Below the pieces are notes generated by a model that searched no databases, was not told the origin of the DNA, and saw only the letters and a program-made list of their open reading frames with translations. Both the position numbers and the translations under genes were made by a program. From CAWFFV01 sp963814985 (GTDB lineage: Bacteria > Chloroflexota > Ktedonobacteria > Ktedonobacterales > Ktedonobacteraceae), in the NCBI GenBank assembly GCA_963814985.1, contig CAWFFV010000025.1:62001-126000 (forward strand): a DNA stretch of 64,000 nt. Reading direction: 5' to 3'. Positions 37,784-48,702 of the stretch are shown here, piece by piece (within the stretch, counting starts at the first letter, position 1; each line of letters opens with the position of its first letter).

Positions 37784-40186
37784 CTATGCACTGAGTAGCC
37801 CCTTGAGCAATGTAACGGCATTAATCCCACCATCAGCCGCACTGGTGGAGTAGAGTGCTACAACACCTTCCTGAGCACCGCCTTTGAAAGTGGAAGTATA
37901 ATCCACCTTGGCAGAGAACGCTGTTGGTCCCATACCACTCCCCATTGCTGGGGCCTGTCCAATGGTGGTCAAGAGATGATCCAGTATATACACAGTACCA
38001 ACCTGTCCCTCAAACGCATTACCGGTTCCTGTAACAGTCACAGGACTGGTCAAGAGACTACCGTTCTGTGGAGATGTGACAGACAGGCCATCCGTCTTCA
38101 CTGCTACCACCTCCCAGATGTTCGAGGTATTACCATACAGACGACTGAGTGTCACTTTGACTATTGGATGGCCAATACCAGTACTTTGCACCTGTACGAC
38201 CGCATCAACATCTTTGGTACCACCACCACTCAAAACCGTTGCCTGAGCACTACTTGACCACTTGAAAAACGTCACTGCCAACTTTTGTGCGACCTGCTTC
38301 GCATCATTTTTCCAGGATACTTCCCGTACTGACATCACGCTGATCGGCTTCAGCTTGCCAGCGTGTCAGGTCAGGGAAAATTCCTGGGAAAGCAACCTGA
38401 GCAAATGCCTTCTGACCGTTATTCCAGGCAAATTCACGGAAGAGGTCTTGTTGCCACTGATCAGAGGATTTGCCTTTGTTCAGACTGGAGTTCTGATCGA
38501 CTTCCGCTGTCATGACGGTACTGTAATCGCTAATTCCGGCATCACCACTGGTGAGTCCTTGTAACTTGAAGAGTTGCACTGGCTGAGCATCAGTGATATG
38601 ATCGTAGACATAGACATCCTGGACCGTATTACTTCCATGATAGAACACTGTTACTAATGCTTGCAGAGATGTGTCTCCCTTCAGATTGGCACAACTCACA
38701 CTCAAACATTAGAGACACCATTCTTTGTACCAACAATAGGATTCCAATACGATGCATTTTGCACCGTATCAGGACATGGCAACGGACCCAAAGCAACATG
38801 TTGCCCTGGAGTTAGCAGAACCTTCACCATAACTCCCGTTGCCACACTAAGACTAATGCCACCATTGGCTTCCTGGACTTCCACAACCCCTTCCTGAGTA
38901 CCAGACTGGAAACTACTATTATAGATCACCATAGTCGAGTATGGGCCTATCCCCATACCAATATCAGAAGAGACCGTGGCATGTCCAATATCGGTATACA
39001 GGTGATCCAATACAAGAGCCTGCCCTATTGTGGCTTCAAAAGCACTCCCTGTTCCCGTGATTCTCACCGGACTACTGATCACATTGCGAGATTGCGGAGA
39101 CGTGACTGTGAGTCGGGAACTGTCCTGCACAGCAATTGCCTCCCAGATATTATGTGTATTGCCGTTGAGTCGACTGAGTGTCACCGAAATGGTGCTATGT
39201 CCCAATGTAGTATCTTGGTACCTGTACAACGGCATTAACATCTTTAGCGCCGCCTCCACTCAAAACTGTTGTCTGAGTACTGGTACGGGCCACTGGAAGA
39301 ACTTCACGGCCAACTGTTGTGCAACTTGCTTTGCTTGTTTTTCCAGGGATCACTTCCCGTGTTAACCCTAGTCTGATCAGCCTCAGCCTGATAGCGCGTC
39401 AAATCGGGGAATATCCCTGGAAATGCCGTTTGAACCAACGTCTTCGTACTACCATTCCAGTCAAACTCGCGGAAGAGGTCCTGAGTCAACTGAGCACTGG
39501 CCTTTCCTTTGTTCAAACTGGAATTTGTGTCCGTTTCTGCTGTCATGATGGTATTGTAACTACTAATCTTCGCATCACCTTTGACGAGATCTTGCAGCTT
39601 AAAGAGCGCTGTTGGATATGCACTGGTAATATTGTTGTATACATATATATCCAATGTTGCAGCTGCTCCGCTGTGACGCACTGTTACCAATGCTTGCAAA
39701 GAAGTATTGTCCATCATGTTAGCGCAACTAACACTCTCTACATGAGAAACGCCAGCTTTGGTGCCAAGAATGGTATCCCAATATGCCGCATTTTTCACAG
39801 CACTGGGACAGGATTGTGGTCCCAATAGTATTCCGGGTGCTGGAGCCGGTGTTACATCACTTTCCCGCCCGGCGTTGTGGTTGGCGTATTTACTACTATG
39901 GGGGTGACCGCTCCGTGCTTTGAGGCGTTGGTGTCGGTGTTACCTGACTTCCTGTCTGCTGACCCAGTTGGGCGAACAGGAGAATTCCAATGCTCAATAT
40001 AACTACAAGTGCGACAACTACAATCGTACTTATCGTCCAGAAATTTTTCCTTGGACTGGGAGGTTGCGGAATGGTCTGCACTGGAGGTATCCTCTGCTCG
40101 GGTATTGTGTCCTGGTCATAGATTGTGTGAGGATCCTGTGCAGAAGCCTTCTGCTCTGTTTTTGTATCTATATCATGCTCATCCAT
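37784..40186 (-). pseudogene. Membrane-anchored protein with two Gmad2-like units, four frameshifts
   Basis: The start at 40186 follows AGGAGTAAGGCA. It opens with an acidic/Gln-rich cytoplasmic tail, a single membrane segment (ISTIVVVALVVILSIGILLF) and a Thr-Pro stalk. Then it has two related units of about 360 residues, each with CANM..NTSLQALVTV, NSSLNKGK, QDLFREF, FPGIFPDLTR and a C-terminal TSPQ..SPV..TGTG.AFE domain like Gmad2 of spore-germination proteins. Frame breaks lie near 39830-39896, 39280, 38700 and 38320; without them it would be about 800 residues. Probably an extracellular protein of Ig-like type with unknown ligand. Short overlaps between fragments suggest recent or technical breaks. 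Confidence 0.7.
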
Positions 40187-40279
40187 TGCCTTACTCCTAC
40201 TTGAACTACCCATGAACAGGTAGCCTGAAGAGGCACATTTTTTAATAATCATAAATAGCGTACACGTAAGATATACCAA

Positions 40280-40927
40280 AACAGTCAGTTATAGATAAAA
40301 AAACCTTACAATGCTATCACGACTACATCATCGCAGGAACACAAATACAAATCAGGATTTCATATAGCCTAAAATTGCTTTTTCTGGTGGGAAAGGTGAC
40401 TTGCAAAAACTCTGAAAAACTCAGTTGCAGGTATTGACAGTATGGCGCTTTTTGCCTACAATTTAAGTAACATGTGTTACCTGCGGCAATGGAGCAAGGT
40501 AAAAATGCTGGCAAGAATATCGTTTGGGGAGCACATAATACAGATGGCACAAACCAAATACACTCAGCTGCTTCTGCCTCTTTCTATATACACATTGAAT
40601 GCATATTGTTGTTGTCCTCTCTTCTGCTCCTCTACCCATGCGCCGGACTATAGCACTCTCCACTAGACATGTTACAACAACACATTCCGCATACCTGCTA
40701 CAGCGTGTTGGCTCCTTCGATTACCAAAGACGGTTGCGTTTGGGATTACACTGGCAAAGTGTTTGATAGAGATTTTTGCATTATGAAATGCAAAAAGAAC
40801 AGAAAGGAAACTCCAAATCTAACACCAATTACATCTGATCCTATCGAGGTGGGGATTACAGGCACGATGCAGTGTCCTCGAAACCGGAAGAAGAGCGTTT
40901 TTCAGTTGTGGAAAGGAGACATCTTAT
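40280..40927. other. Intergenic region without a clear gene
   Basis: This 650-base stretch holds no frame with a ribosome site apart from one ending in the next gene (40669-40935), which matches nothing I know. It has a small inverted repeat, GTAACA-TG-TGTTAC, at about 40468, and AT-rich stretches around 40280 and 40560. I see no known riboswitch fold; AAAGGAG at 40912 serves the gene at 40928. Confidence 0.5.
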
Positions 40928-42151
40928 ATGAGTGAGAACAGACAGGAGCTGACGATTATCGGGGGAGGCATAATGGGTCTCTTACTGTACGGCCTACTAC
41001 GCCTCCAAGTTTATCAAAAATATCACCATCCTGGAGAAATCAACTGTCGGTAACAAAAAGACGGCTTCGTTTAGTTATACGCGGTCAATCAGAAACGATT
41101 ACCTTGATCCTGTGTATGCCCGACTGGCCTATGAAGCACGAAAATTGTGGCTAGAGCTACAATCCCAGGCCAGCAAACCCTCCCTCATTGATTGCGGCTG
41201 TCTGAACATTGCCAAGAAGAGCATTACCCCAGAACTCTCCGAAACCTACGCTGTGCAAAGTTATCGCACTCTCACCGATTTGCACCTGAAAACTGAAGCA
41301 TTTACACGTGACACGCTCCAGCAACGTTTTCCGCAATTCGCCGTTGACCAGGGGCACTTAGACATAGAAGCAGGTATTCTCTATGTTCCTGCCATTACAC
41401 AAACGCTGCTCGCCCTTCTGAAAACCAGGAAGGTGAACATTCTAGAAGACGTGACAGTGACACACATCACTCAAGGTGAAAACCGGCTCTCCATCAGTAC
41501 CAGCCAGGGTGAATATATCACCGACAAGCTTGTAGTGGTGGCAGGACTGGGTACTAATGATGTAGACTCAAAAACCTGGAAGGTGTCATACCCATTTTCC
41601 TCTCAGTCGCATGGCTCGTCCCAGCCAATGTAAGTACTTTATACCATCAGCCGAAAAGCGAGCACAATTTACCACAGATGTACTTCCTGTATTCGCATAT
41701 CTCGATGTTGGTATCTATGGGCATCCGATCTATGAGGGGAAGACCACCGGTGTCAAGATTGGTTTTTATAACCCACCGGATGTAAAAACTAGCAATACGC
41801 ATATCCGCGATGTTCATAGTTTTGTAGAAGAAGCGTATGCCAGCTTTGCGAGATGCAGAAGCCGTAGATGTTCAGGATGTAGATCAGTGCTTTTATGATC
41901 TGGTTGCGGATGACAACTTTATTCTTGGCAATGTACCAGATTTTGCTAACGTCTACGTTGGTGTTGGCTGGCGCGGCACTGGCTATAAATACGCTACCTG
42001 GGTAGGCCAGACATTAGCACAACTGGCACTACACCATGCGGCACTGTCTACGACATTGCACGCTTTACACCGCAACGTTGGAGCACTGATAAAGGATAAA
42101 GTTTTGCTAGAATCAGAAATCATACCTTATAAGGAGGAAAACTGGGAATGA
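40928..42151 (+). pseudogene. FAD-dependent amine oxidoreductase (sarcosine-oxidase-like), frameshifted
   Basis: The start ATG at 40928 has AAAGGAG eight bases upstream. The protein opens with LTIIGGGIMGLL (FAD-binding), then, in another frame, SFSYTRSIRNDYLDPVYARL, a DAO-family region, and VVVAGLGTNDV. Later parts lie in further frames: FIPSAEKRAQF, VGIYGHPIYEGKTTGVKIG, and NVYVGVGWRGTGYKYAT (C-terminal FAD site). Breaks occur near 41000, 41600-41640 and 41840. Joined, it would be about 400 residues, the length of monomeric sarcosine or N-methyl amino acid oxidases. Its stop overlaps the ATG of the next gene (ATGA), so it is co-translated with the methyltransferase gene. Confidence 0.75.
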
Positions 42152-43180
42152 CGACAACCACAAGTCTTCTTGACAGGTTAAAAAACGGGATTGTTCTGGG
42201 AGCAGAAGGCTATGTATTTGAGCTTGAACGTAGAGGCTATATTAAGGCAGGCCCATATGTTCCAGAAGTTGTGCTTGATTTTCCGGAAGCAGTCAAAGAG
42301 TTACATCGCGGGAGTATCTACGTGCCGGATCTGAGGTGATGGTTGCCCTGACCTACTATGCTCATCGCGAGAAATTGAAGGATGTCGGCAGAAGAGAATG
42401 ACCTGGAACGTATGAATCGCCAGGCAGTACGCCTTGCCAACGAGGTGGCGCGAGAAGGAGATGCCTTCGTAGCAGGTAATATTTGCAATACCTGGGCCTA
42501 TGATCCACATAACGCACAGGAAACCTCCAGGATTGTACAGGCTATGTACGAAGAACAATTGGCATGGGCAGTCGAAGAAGGTATCGACTTTGTGATATCC
42601 GAGACGAACGACTATTTAGGAGAGGCACTCATTGGTCTGAAGGTCATCAAACAACTTAATCTGCCTGCCATGGTCACCTTAGCTTCAGTACAAGCAAAAT
42701 CAGCACGCGACGGCTATGACTATATTGAAGCGTGCAAGATACTGGCTGATCATGGTGCGGATATCGTTGGTCTCAATTGTGACCGTGGTCCTGCAACCAT
42801 GCTTCCATTATCGAAAAAGTGCGCTCCGCCGTTTCTTGTTATGTTGCAGCCCCCAGCCCGTGCCATATAAGACCAATGCCCATTCTCCTACCTTCGAATC
42901 TTTAGCCGGACTGATGGGGGACCGGGTCTTTCCGCTTGCTCTTGAACCCTTTCTGCACTTCGTTTTGAAATGGCAGATTTTGCGCGGCGAGCAGAAGCCA
43001 TTGGCGTCAACTATATAGGTATTTGTTGTGGGGGTGCACCCCATTATGTACGAGCGATGGAAGGCACTGGGCAGAACGGTTCCGGCCAGCAAATACTCAC
43101 CAGCAATGGAACTCCATCCGATGCTGGGATTACAAATAGAGACTAAAGATAAAGAGTTTCTCACCGACTGGAAGGGCTAG
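42148..43180 (+). pseudogene. Homocysteine S-methyltransferase-like gene, several frameshifts
   Basis: The first part is LLDRLKNGIVLGAEGYVFEL, the second MVALTYYAHREKLKDVGR, then AFVAGNICNTWAYDP, VISETNDYLGEALIGLK and GLNCDRGP, all in the order of the homocysteine S-methyltransferase family. The last part has IGICCGGAPHYVRAM, matching the zinc-binding CCG element. These parts lie in different frames, with breaks near 42335, 42385, 42830-42870 and 42890-43050. Joined, it would be about 340 residues. It would move a methyl group, perhaps from betaine, to homocysteine. The pairing with a sarcosine-oxidase-like gene suggests N-methyl amino acid use. Confidence 0.72.
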
Positions 43181-43332
43181 AACTCTTCAGATCTTCTCCC
43201 CACCGGCAGGTAGCTCGCTCACGTTTTGTGTGGGTGGCAGGGTTGGCGACTACCCAACCCTGCCACCCACACAAAACGGCTGGACTGCCGTAGGCAGCGA
43301 GGAGTCAAAAAAAGAACACCCGAATAGATACT
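43180..43332. repeat. Cloverleaf palindromic repeat (module A), divergent
   Basis: Divergent ends ACTCTTCAG-AT and GAATAGATACT. The central hairpin at 43222-43278 has perfect 25-base arms and a seven-base loop (CGACTAC); its arm sequence differs from that of the other copies but pairs fully. The right hairpin CTGCCGTAGGCAG replaces the usual AGCGCC type and pairs too. It begins at the stop of the methyltransferase gene. Confidence 0.78.
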
Positions 43333-43420
43333 CATGAAAGGTGGGTACCACCCAGGATAAAAACCGTTTTCAGAATAGTTACAAGAATATGTACCGATAT
43401 GCTCTGTGCATTGGCTCAGA

Positions 43421-43633
43421 TTAACTGAATTGTTCTTCCAATCTACCAGAAGTAATTAGCCACCGTATAAAGTCAAGGCGACGATACTCTGCCACAGTCC
43501 AGCCCATCTCTCTCTCATGGTACTCCCCACGAAGCCTACTGAGCCGATCTATGCCGTTCGCCGTAAATCCAACCTTACGCAACATTTCATGGGATTCTTC
43601 CAGACCCACATGATTATTTTCCTTGTCGGCCAT
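43421..43633 (-). CDS. Small hypothetical protein
   Basis: A 70-residue, charged, soluble protein (MADKENNHVGLEESHEML start, EWHEREMGW-like and RRLDFIRWLI segments). The start at 43633 is set by AAAAGGAG seven bases ahead. It shows no known motif and no membrane segment; a helical arrangement is likely from the Leu/Glu/Arg spacing. It stands alone between the methyltransferase operon and the transporter-kinase fusion. Function unknown. Confidence 0.6.
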   Translation of the reverse strand: MADKENNHVGLEESHEMLRKVGFTANGIDRLSRLRGEYHEREMGWTVAEYRRLDFIRWLITSGRLEEQFS

Positions 43634-43784
43634 GATCTTACTCCTTTTAAAAGCATCTATATGCATTTTACATCTAGATGCTTCCAAAAGTCAAGGGAGC
43701 TTTCTTAGAAAATCTGGACCAACTTTTTTAGTCATGCAGTGTGGATCGCACGAACGGCCCACCGAAAATCATGCAAAAACATCC

Positions 43785-46068
43785 TTACTCTTCCACCAGA
43801 GGAAGGGTAAATGAAAAGGTCGAGCCTTCGTTGGCAACACCACTACTCTTGACTGTAATGGTTCCTTGCATGGCCTCAACGAGTTGACGGGTGATAAAGA
43901 GTCCCAGGCCACTCCCCCGCACTACGCCATGCAGATCACGTTCCAGGCGCATAAATTTGTCGAAGATGGCTTCATGTTTGTCAGGAGGGATTCCAGCACC
44001 GCAATCAGTGACGCTGATACGTACTATGTGATCTTCTTGTTCTACAGTAGCGGCAAGACAAATAGGTGTTTGCGGGGGAGAGTAGTGTAAAGCATTGGTA
44101 ATCAAGTGGTGCAGGACCTGTTTCAGCCCTGTCACATCTGCCCAAACCAGAATATCATCGGCAATATCTATCTTAATTTGGCGTTGCTCCTGTAAGAGCA
44201 AGGGTTCAAAGAGATCGACGATGGCTGTAGAAACAACCTTCAGAGAAATACGCGTGCAATGCAAGGTCGCGGTATCAAATTCAATGCGGCTGGCATCCAT
44301 AATATTGGTCTGTAAGCTCACGAGTTCGTCACAGGCACGACGAGCCTTCTCAAGAAAAGAACGGCGCAGATCAGGATTGGTATCTTCCATACTATGAAGG
44401 AGTTCAAGGTATCCCTGAACTATCGTTAGAGGAGTACGTAACTCGTGATCGATGCTCGTAAGCAACGTCTCTTTGAGACGATCAAGTTCATTCTGTTTTG
44501 CGGAGGCGTTACGTAATTCATTATAGAGACGGGCGTTTTCTCTGGCTACAGAGGTTTGCTGTTCCAGACTACTTAAGAGATGTGGATAAGATGAGCCAAT
44601 CAGACCGAGAACAAGGAATGCAAGTGTACAGACCCCAACCAATTCCGTCCACTGACCATTTGGGATGTGTTGGCTATCCCACGAGAGCGTCAGTGTGATC
44701 CAGATACCCAGCATGCTCGTTGCTCCTCCTATTCCACAGCAAAGGTACAAGATCCAGGCAGGAGCAACGAGCAGGTCGCGTCTTTTGGCTAACAGTTTGC
44801 GAAAGCGACTCAGCAGAATAGGCAGATCAAGGAAGAGAATGACCATGGAGAGACACCAGATGACGGCCATTGTGGCCAAAGAGATAGTTCAAAACCTTGC
44901 TTGAGAAATTCAAACCTTCTTCCGGAGAGAACAGTGGCCCAAGAAAAAAGATGAAGAGTGTGATAACGATTACAATGATGGTTTGTACTTTAATAGCACG
45001 CGATGGGGCGCCGTGACGGTTCAGCTTGCTGAGAGTTGAGGGGAGACGCTGATCCAGTGCAGAGACGACCAGGATGCGTGCAAAAGTGATATGGTATACG
45101 ACGACAAAAGTGATCAGGAAAATGATGAAGATCAGGCCGACCAGAACAGCCGCAGGAGTACCAAAGGCGAGGCCTATCGCTGTAATGGTTGAGTATGGTG
45201 TGCCTGAAATATTCGGCGGGACGACTACCATGACACCAAAGGTTCCAACAAGATATGCTATCAACACCAGAATAGGACCCCAGCGGAGAAAGTACCTCGT
45301 TGCATCTGGTCGAGTTGTTTCGGCAGCCAGATTGAGGGGCACTTCAACCCCGAGCAACGAGAGAACAACCACTCCATATAAAGCAATGTTCTGTCCTCCA
45401 AAGCCGAAGGCATTGATGGTCTGAGGGATCTGTGGGAGATGACCGCTGATGAGCCAAACGGCTCCTGCCAACCCAACTACCCCAATGGCAATCCCATATA
45501 GCACCACAATCGTCTTCACCAGTTTCATCAAGAGTAACAAGGGCCAAGTCGCAATCCAGCCAGCAATGAGCAGGACACCCAGGGTAACAATTCCTTGTTG
45601 CCAGGGTTCTGCGAACCAATTTGTGTGCGCTCCCTGCAATTGCACGCAGATGCCCTGGAGTAGTGTGAGGATACTGTCGGCTGTTGCCAAAAGCCCCAAA
45701 ATACCAGGAAACCAGGCGCAGAATCCGGCGAAGAAGCCCCATAGAGGCCCAAGCGCACGATGTGTCCACACATAGATTGAGCCGTCGGCAGGCAGAAAGC
45801 TATTCAACTGTCCTGCAATGACCGCTCCAGGAATGAGAAAAGTTACTGTTCCAATGATCCAGTAGACGTAAGTTGTGGATCCTGCCAGGACTGCCTGGAC
45901 AAGAGAGACATTCGGGATGAAGAGGACAATGGTGATGAACACAGCAAGCAGGTCTCCTCGTGAGAGGATACGCGGGAATAGTTCATTAATGCGTTGCTCA
46001 GAGGGCAGTGGCTCCCCTAGAGTCTGTTGAAAGATAACTGGGGTTGATTTTTCTTTGGGCTTGTTCAT
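43785..46068 (-). pseudogene. APC permease/histidine-kinase fusion, one frameshift (copy 1)
   Basis: A close copy of the gene at 46283. The N-terminal half (MNKPKEKSTPVIFQQTLGEP onward) is an amino acid/polyamine-type permease with about 12 helices; the C-terminal half is a histidine kinase with SIDHELRTPLTIVQGYLEL (H box), LKQVLHHLITNALHYSPPQ (N box), GAGIPPDKHEAIFDKFM and GSGLGLFITRQLV (G boxes). One base lost near 44885, in SSKVLNYLFG against the intact copy's SSKVYNISEAAT, splits it into two overlapping frames. The catalytic boxes are complete. An ATG immediately followed by TAA lies just upstream of the start, in the spot where copy 2 reads ATG GAA. Confidence 0.85.
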
Positions 46069-46282
46069 GATTTACATGGGTCTCCCTACGCTTGTGCTTG
46101 CTGAGAGCATCTGTTTGGCTGCCAGAGCAGTATAACAGATAACATCCATATTGGTAAATATTTTCCCCTTTCTCATAGGAGTAGCAACGAAGGCAGAGAG
46201 TAAAGGTCTTGTCAGGACCTTCTCTTCCATGCTTTTTGAGGGGCAAGATAGAGATGGAAGAGAACAGGGGCGTAAAAATAAT

Positions 46283-48565
46283 TCACTCTTCCGCCAGAGG
46301 AAGGGTAAATGAAAAGGTCGAGCCTTCGTTGGCAACACCACTGCTCTCGACCGTAATGGTTCCTTGCATGGCCTCGACCAGTTGGCGGGTGATAAAGAGT
46401 CCCAGGCCACTTCCCCGTACTACGCCATGCAGGTCACGTTCCAGGCGCATAAATTTGTCGAAGATGGCTTCGTGTTTATCGAGAGGGATTCCAGCGCCGC
46501 GATCAGTGATGCTGATATACGCCATATGATCTTCTTGTGCTACAGTAGCGGCAAGACAAATAGGTGTTTGTGGAGGAGAGTAGCGTAAAGCATTGGTAAT
46601 CAAGTGGTGCAGGACCTGTTTCAGCCCAGTCACATCCGCCCAGACCAGAATATCATCGGCAACATCTACCTTGATCTGGCGTTGCTCCTGCGAGAGCAAG
46701 GGTTCAAAGAGATCGACGATGGCGGTAGAAACAACCTTCAGAGAAATACGTGTGCAATGCAAGGTCGCGGTATCAAATTCAATGCGGCTGGCATCCATAA
46801 TATTGGTCTGTAAGCTTACAAGTTCGTCACAGGCATAACGAGCATTCTCAAGAAAAGAACGGCGCAGATCAGGATTGGTATCTTCCATACTATGAAGGAG
46901 TTCAAGGTATCCCTGGACTATCGTTAGAGGAGTACGTAACTCGTGATCGATGCTCGTAAGCAATGTCTCTTTGAGACGATCGAGTTCATTCGGCTTTGCG
47001 GAGGTGCTACGTAATTCATTATAGAGGCGGGCGTTTTCTCTGGCTATGGAGGTTTGTTGTTTGAGACTACTGAAGAGGCGTGGATAAGATGAGCCAATCA
47101 GGCCGAGAACGAGGAATGCAAGTGTACAGACCCCAACCAATTCCGTCCACTGACCATTTGGGATGTTTTGGCTATCCCACGAGATTATTAATGTGATCCA
47201 AATACCCAGCATGCTCGTTGCTCCTCCTACTCCACAGCAAAGGTACAAGATCCAGGTAGGAGCAACGAGCAGGTTGCGTCTTTTGGCTAACAGTTTGCGA
47301 AAGCGACTCAGCAGAATAGGCAGATCAAGGAAGAGAATAATCATGGAGAAACACCAGATGACAACTGTTGCTGCCTCGCTGATGTTATAGACCTTGCTTG
47401 AAAACCCCACACCTTCTCCTGGAGAGAGCAATGGACCAAGAAAATAAATCAAGAAGGTAATGACAATCACAATGATAGTTTGCACGGTGATAGCACGCAA
47501 TGGTGCTCCATGACGGTTCAGCTTGCTGAGAGTTGGGGGAAGACGCTGATCCAATGCGGAGACGACCAGGATGCGTGCAAAAGTGATATGGTATATAGTA
47601 GCGGTAATGATGAAGAAAGCGATGAAGATCAGGCTAGCGAGGACAGCCGTAGGAGCACCAAAGACGAGAGATATCGCTGTAATGGTTGAGTATGGTGTGT
47701 TTGAAATACTCTGCGGCACGACCACCATCACACCAAACGTTCCAACAAGATATGCTATCAATACCAGAACGGGACCCCAGCGGAGGAAAAGCTTCGCCGC
47801 ATCGGGCCGAGTCGTTTCGGCAGCCAGATTGAGGGGCACTTCAACTCCGAGCAATGCTAGCACAACGACTCCATATAAGGCAATGTTCTGTTCACCGAAT
47901 TTTAAGGGGTTGGTGGTCTGTGGGACCTGCGGAGGATGTCCGCTGATGAGCCAGACGACTCCTGCCAGCCCAACGGTAGCAATAGCGACTCCATAAAACA
48001 CTACAAAAGCTTTCACCAGTTTCATCAGGAGGGGCAAGGGCAGAGTGGCGATCCAGCTAGCAATGAACAGGACACTCAGAACAACAATTCCTTGTTGCCA
48101 GGGTTCTGCGAACCAGTTCGTTTTCTCCCCTTGTAATTGCACACCAATACCCTGAAGCATGGTGAGGGCACCATCGGCAGAGGTCAGAATCGCTAAAATA
48201 CCAGGAAACCAGGCACAAAATCCAGCGAAGAAGCCCCAAAGTGGTCCAAGTGCACGGTGCGTCCACACATAGATTGAGCCATCTGATGGCAGAAAGCGAT
48301 TCAGTTGTCCTGTGATGACGGCTCCGGGGATGAGAAAAGTTATGGTCCCAATGATCCAGTAGATGTAGGTTGTAGGTCCTGCCTGAGTTGCTTGTACAAG
48401 AGAGACATTAGGGATGAAGAGGACGACAACGATGAACAAGGCGAGGAGATCCCCTCGTGAGAGGATGCGCGGGAACAGTTCATTGATGCGTTGCTCAGAA
48501 GGCAGTGGTTCCCCTACGGTCCGTTGAAAGATAACCGGGGTTGATTTTTCTTTGGGCTTGTTCAT
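46283..48565 (-). CDS. APC-type permease fused to a histidine kinase (copy 2, intact)
   Basis: About 760 residues. Residues 1-400 form an APC-type amino acid permease (NELFPRILSRGDLLALFIVV, VWTHRALGPLWGFFAGFCAW, MKLVKAFVVFYGVAIATVG), then two or three more helices, and a cytoplasmic HisKA/HATPase region from about 530 with SIDHELRTPLTIVQ, LKQVLHHLITNALRYSPP, GAGIPLDKHEAIFDKFM and GSGLGLFITRQLV. The start at ATG 48565 is the one conserved in both copies; ATG 48574 after AGGGAGA is the alternative. The known analogue is CbrA, where a sodium-solute symporter is joined to a kinase; here the transporter belongs to the APC type. Likely role: sensing amino acid flux. Its cognate regulator is not adjacent. 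Confidence 0.9.
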   Translation of the reverse strand: MNKPKEKSTPVIFQRTVGEPLPSEQRINELFPRILSRGDLLALFIVVVLFIPNVSLVQATQAGPTTYIYWIIGTITFLIPGAVITGQLNRFLPSDGSIYVWTHRALGPLWGFFAGFCAWFPGILAILTSADGALTMLQGIGVQLQGEKTNWFAEPWQQGIVVLSVLFIASWIATLPLPLLMKLVKAFVVFYGVAIATVGLAGVVWLISGHPPQVPQTTNPLKFGEQNIALYGVVVLALLGVEVPLNLAAETTRPDAAKLFLRWGPVLVLIAYLVGTFGVMVVVPQSISNTPYSTITAISLVFGAPTAVLASLIFIAFFIITATIYHITFARILVVSALDQRLPPTLSKLNRHGAPLRAITVQTIIVIVITFLIYFLGPLLSPGEGVGFSSKVYNISEAATVVIWCFSMIILFLDLPILLSRFRKLLAKRRNLLVAPTWILYLCCGVGGATSMLGIWITLIISWDSQNIPNGQWTELVGVCTLAFLVLGLIGSSYPRLFSSLKQQTSIARENARLYNELRSTSAKPNELDRLKETLLTSIDHELRTPLTIVQGYLELLHSMEDTNPDLRRSFLENARYACDELVSLQTNIMDASRIEFDTATLHCTRISLKVVSTAIVDLFEPLLSQEQRQIKVDVADDILVWADVTGLKQVLHHLITNALRYSPPQTPICLAATVAQEDHMAYISITDRGAGIPLDKHEAIFDKFMRLERDLHGVVRGSGLGLFITRQLVEAMQGTITVESSGVANEGSTFSFTLPLAEE

Positions 48566-48702
48566 GATTTCCATGGGTCTCCCTACATTTGTGCTTGCTG
48601 AGAGCATCTGTTTGGCTGCCAGAGCAGTATAACAGATAATATCCACATTGGTAAATATTTTTTCCTCTTTCTTGACAATGAGGAAAGATGGTAAAGGTTT
48701 TG

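Noticed and set aside
40669..40935. Possible gene or glycine riboswitch ahead of the oxidoreductase operon
   Set aside because: No ribosome site for the frame, no family match, and none of the conserved glycine-riboswitch cores could be found.
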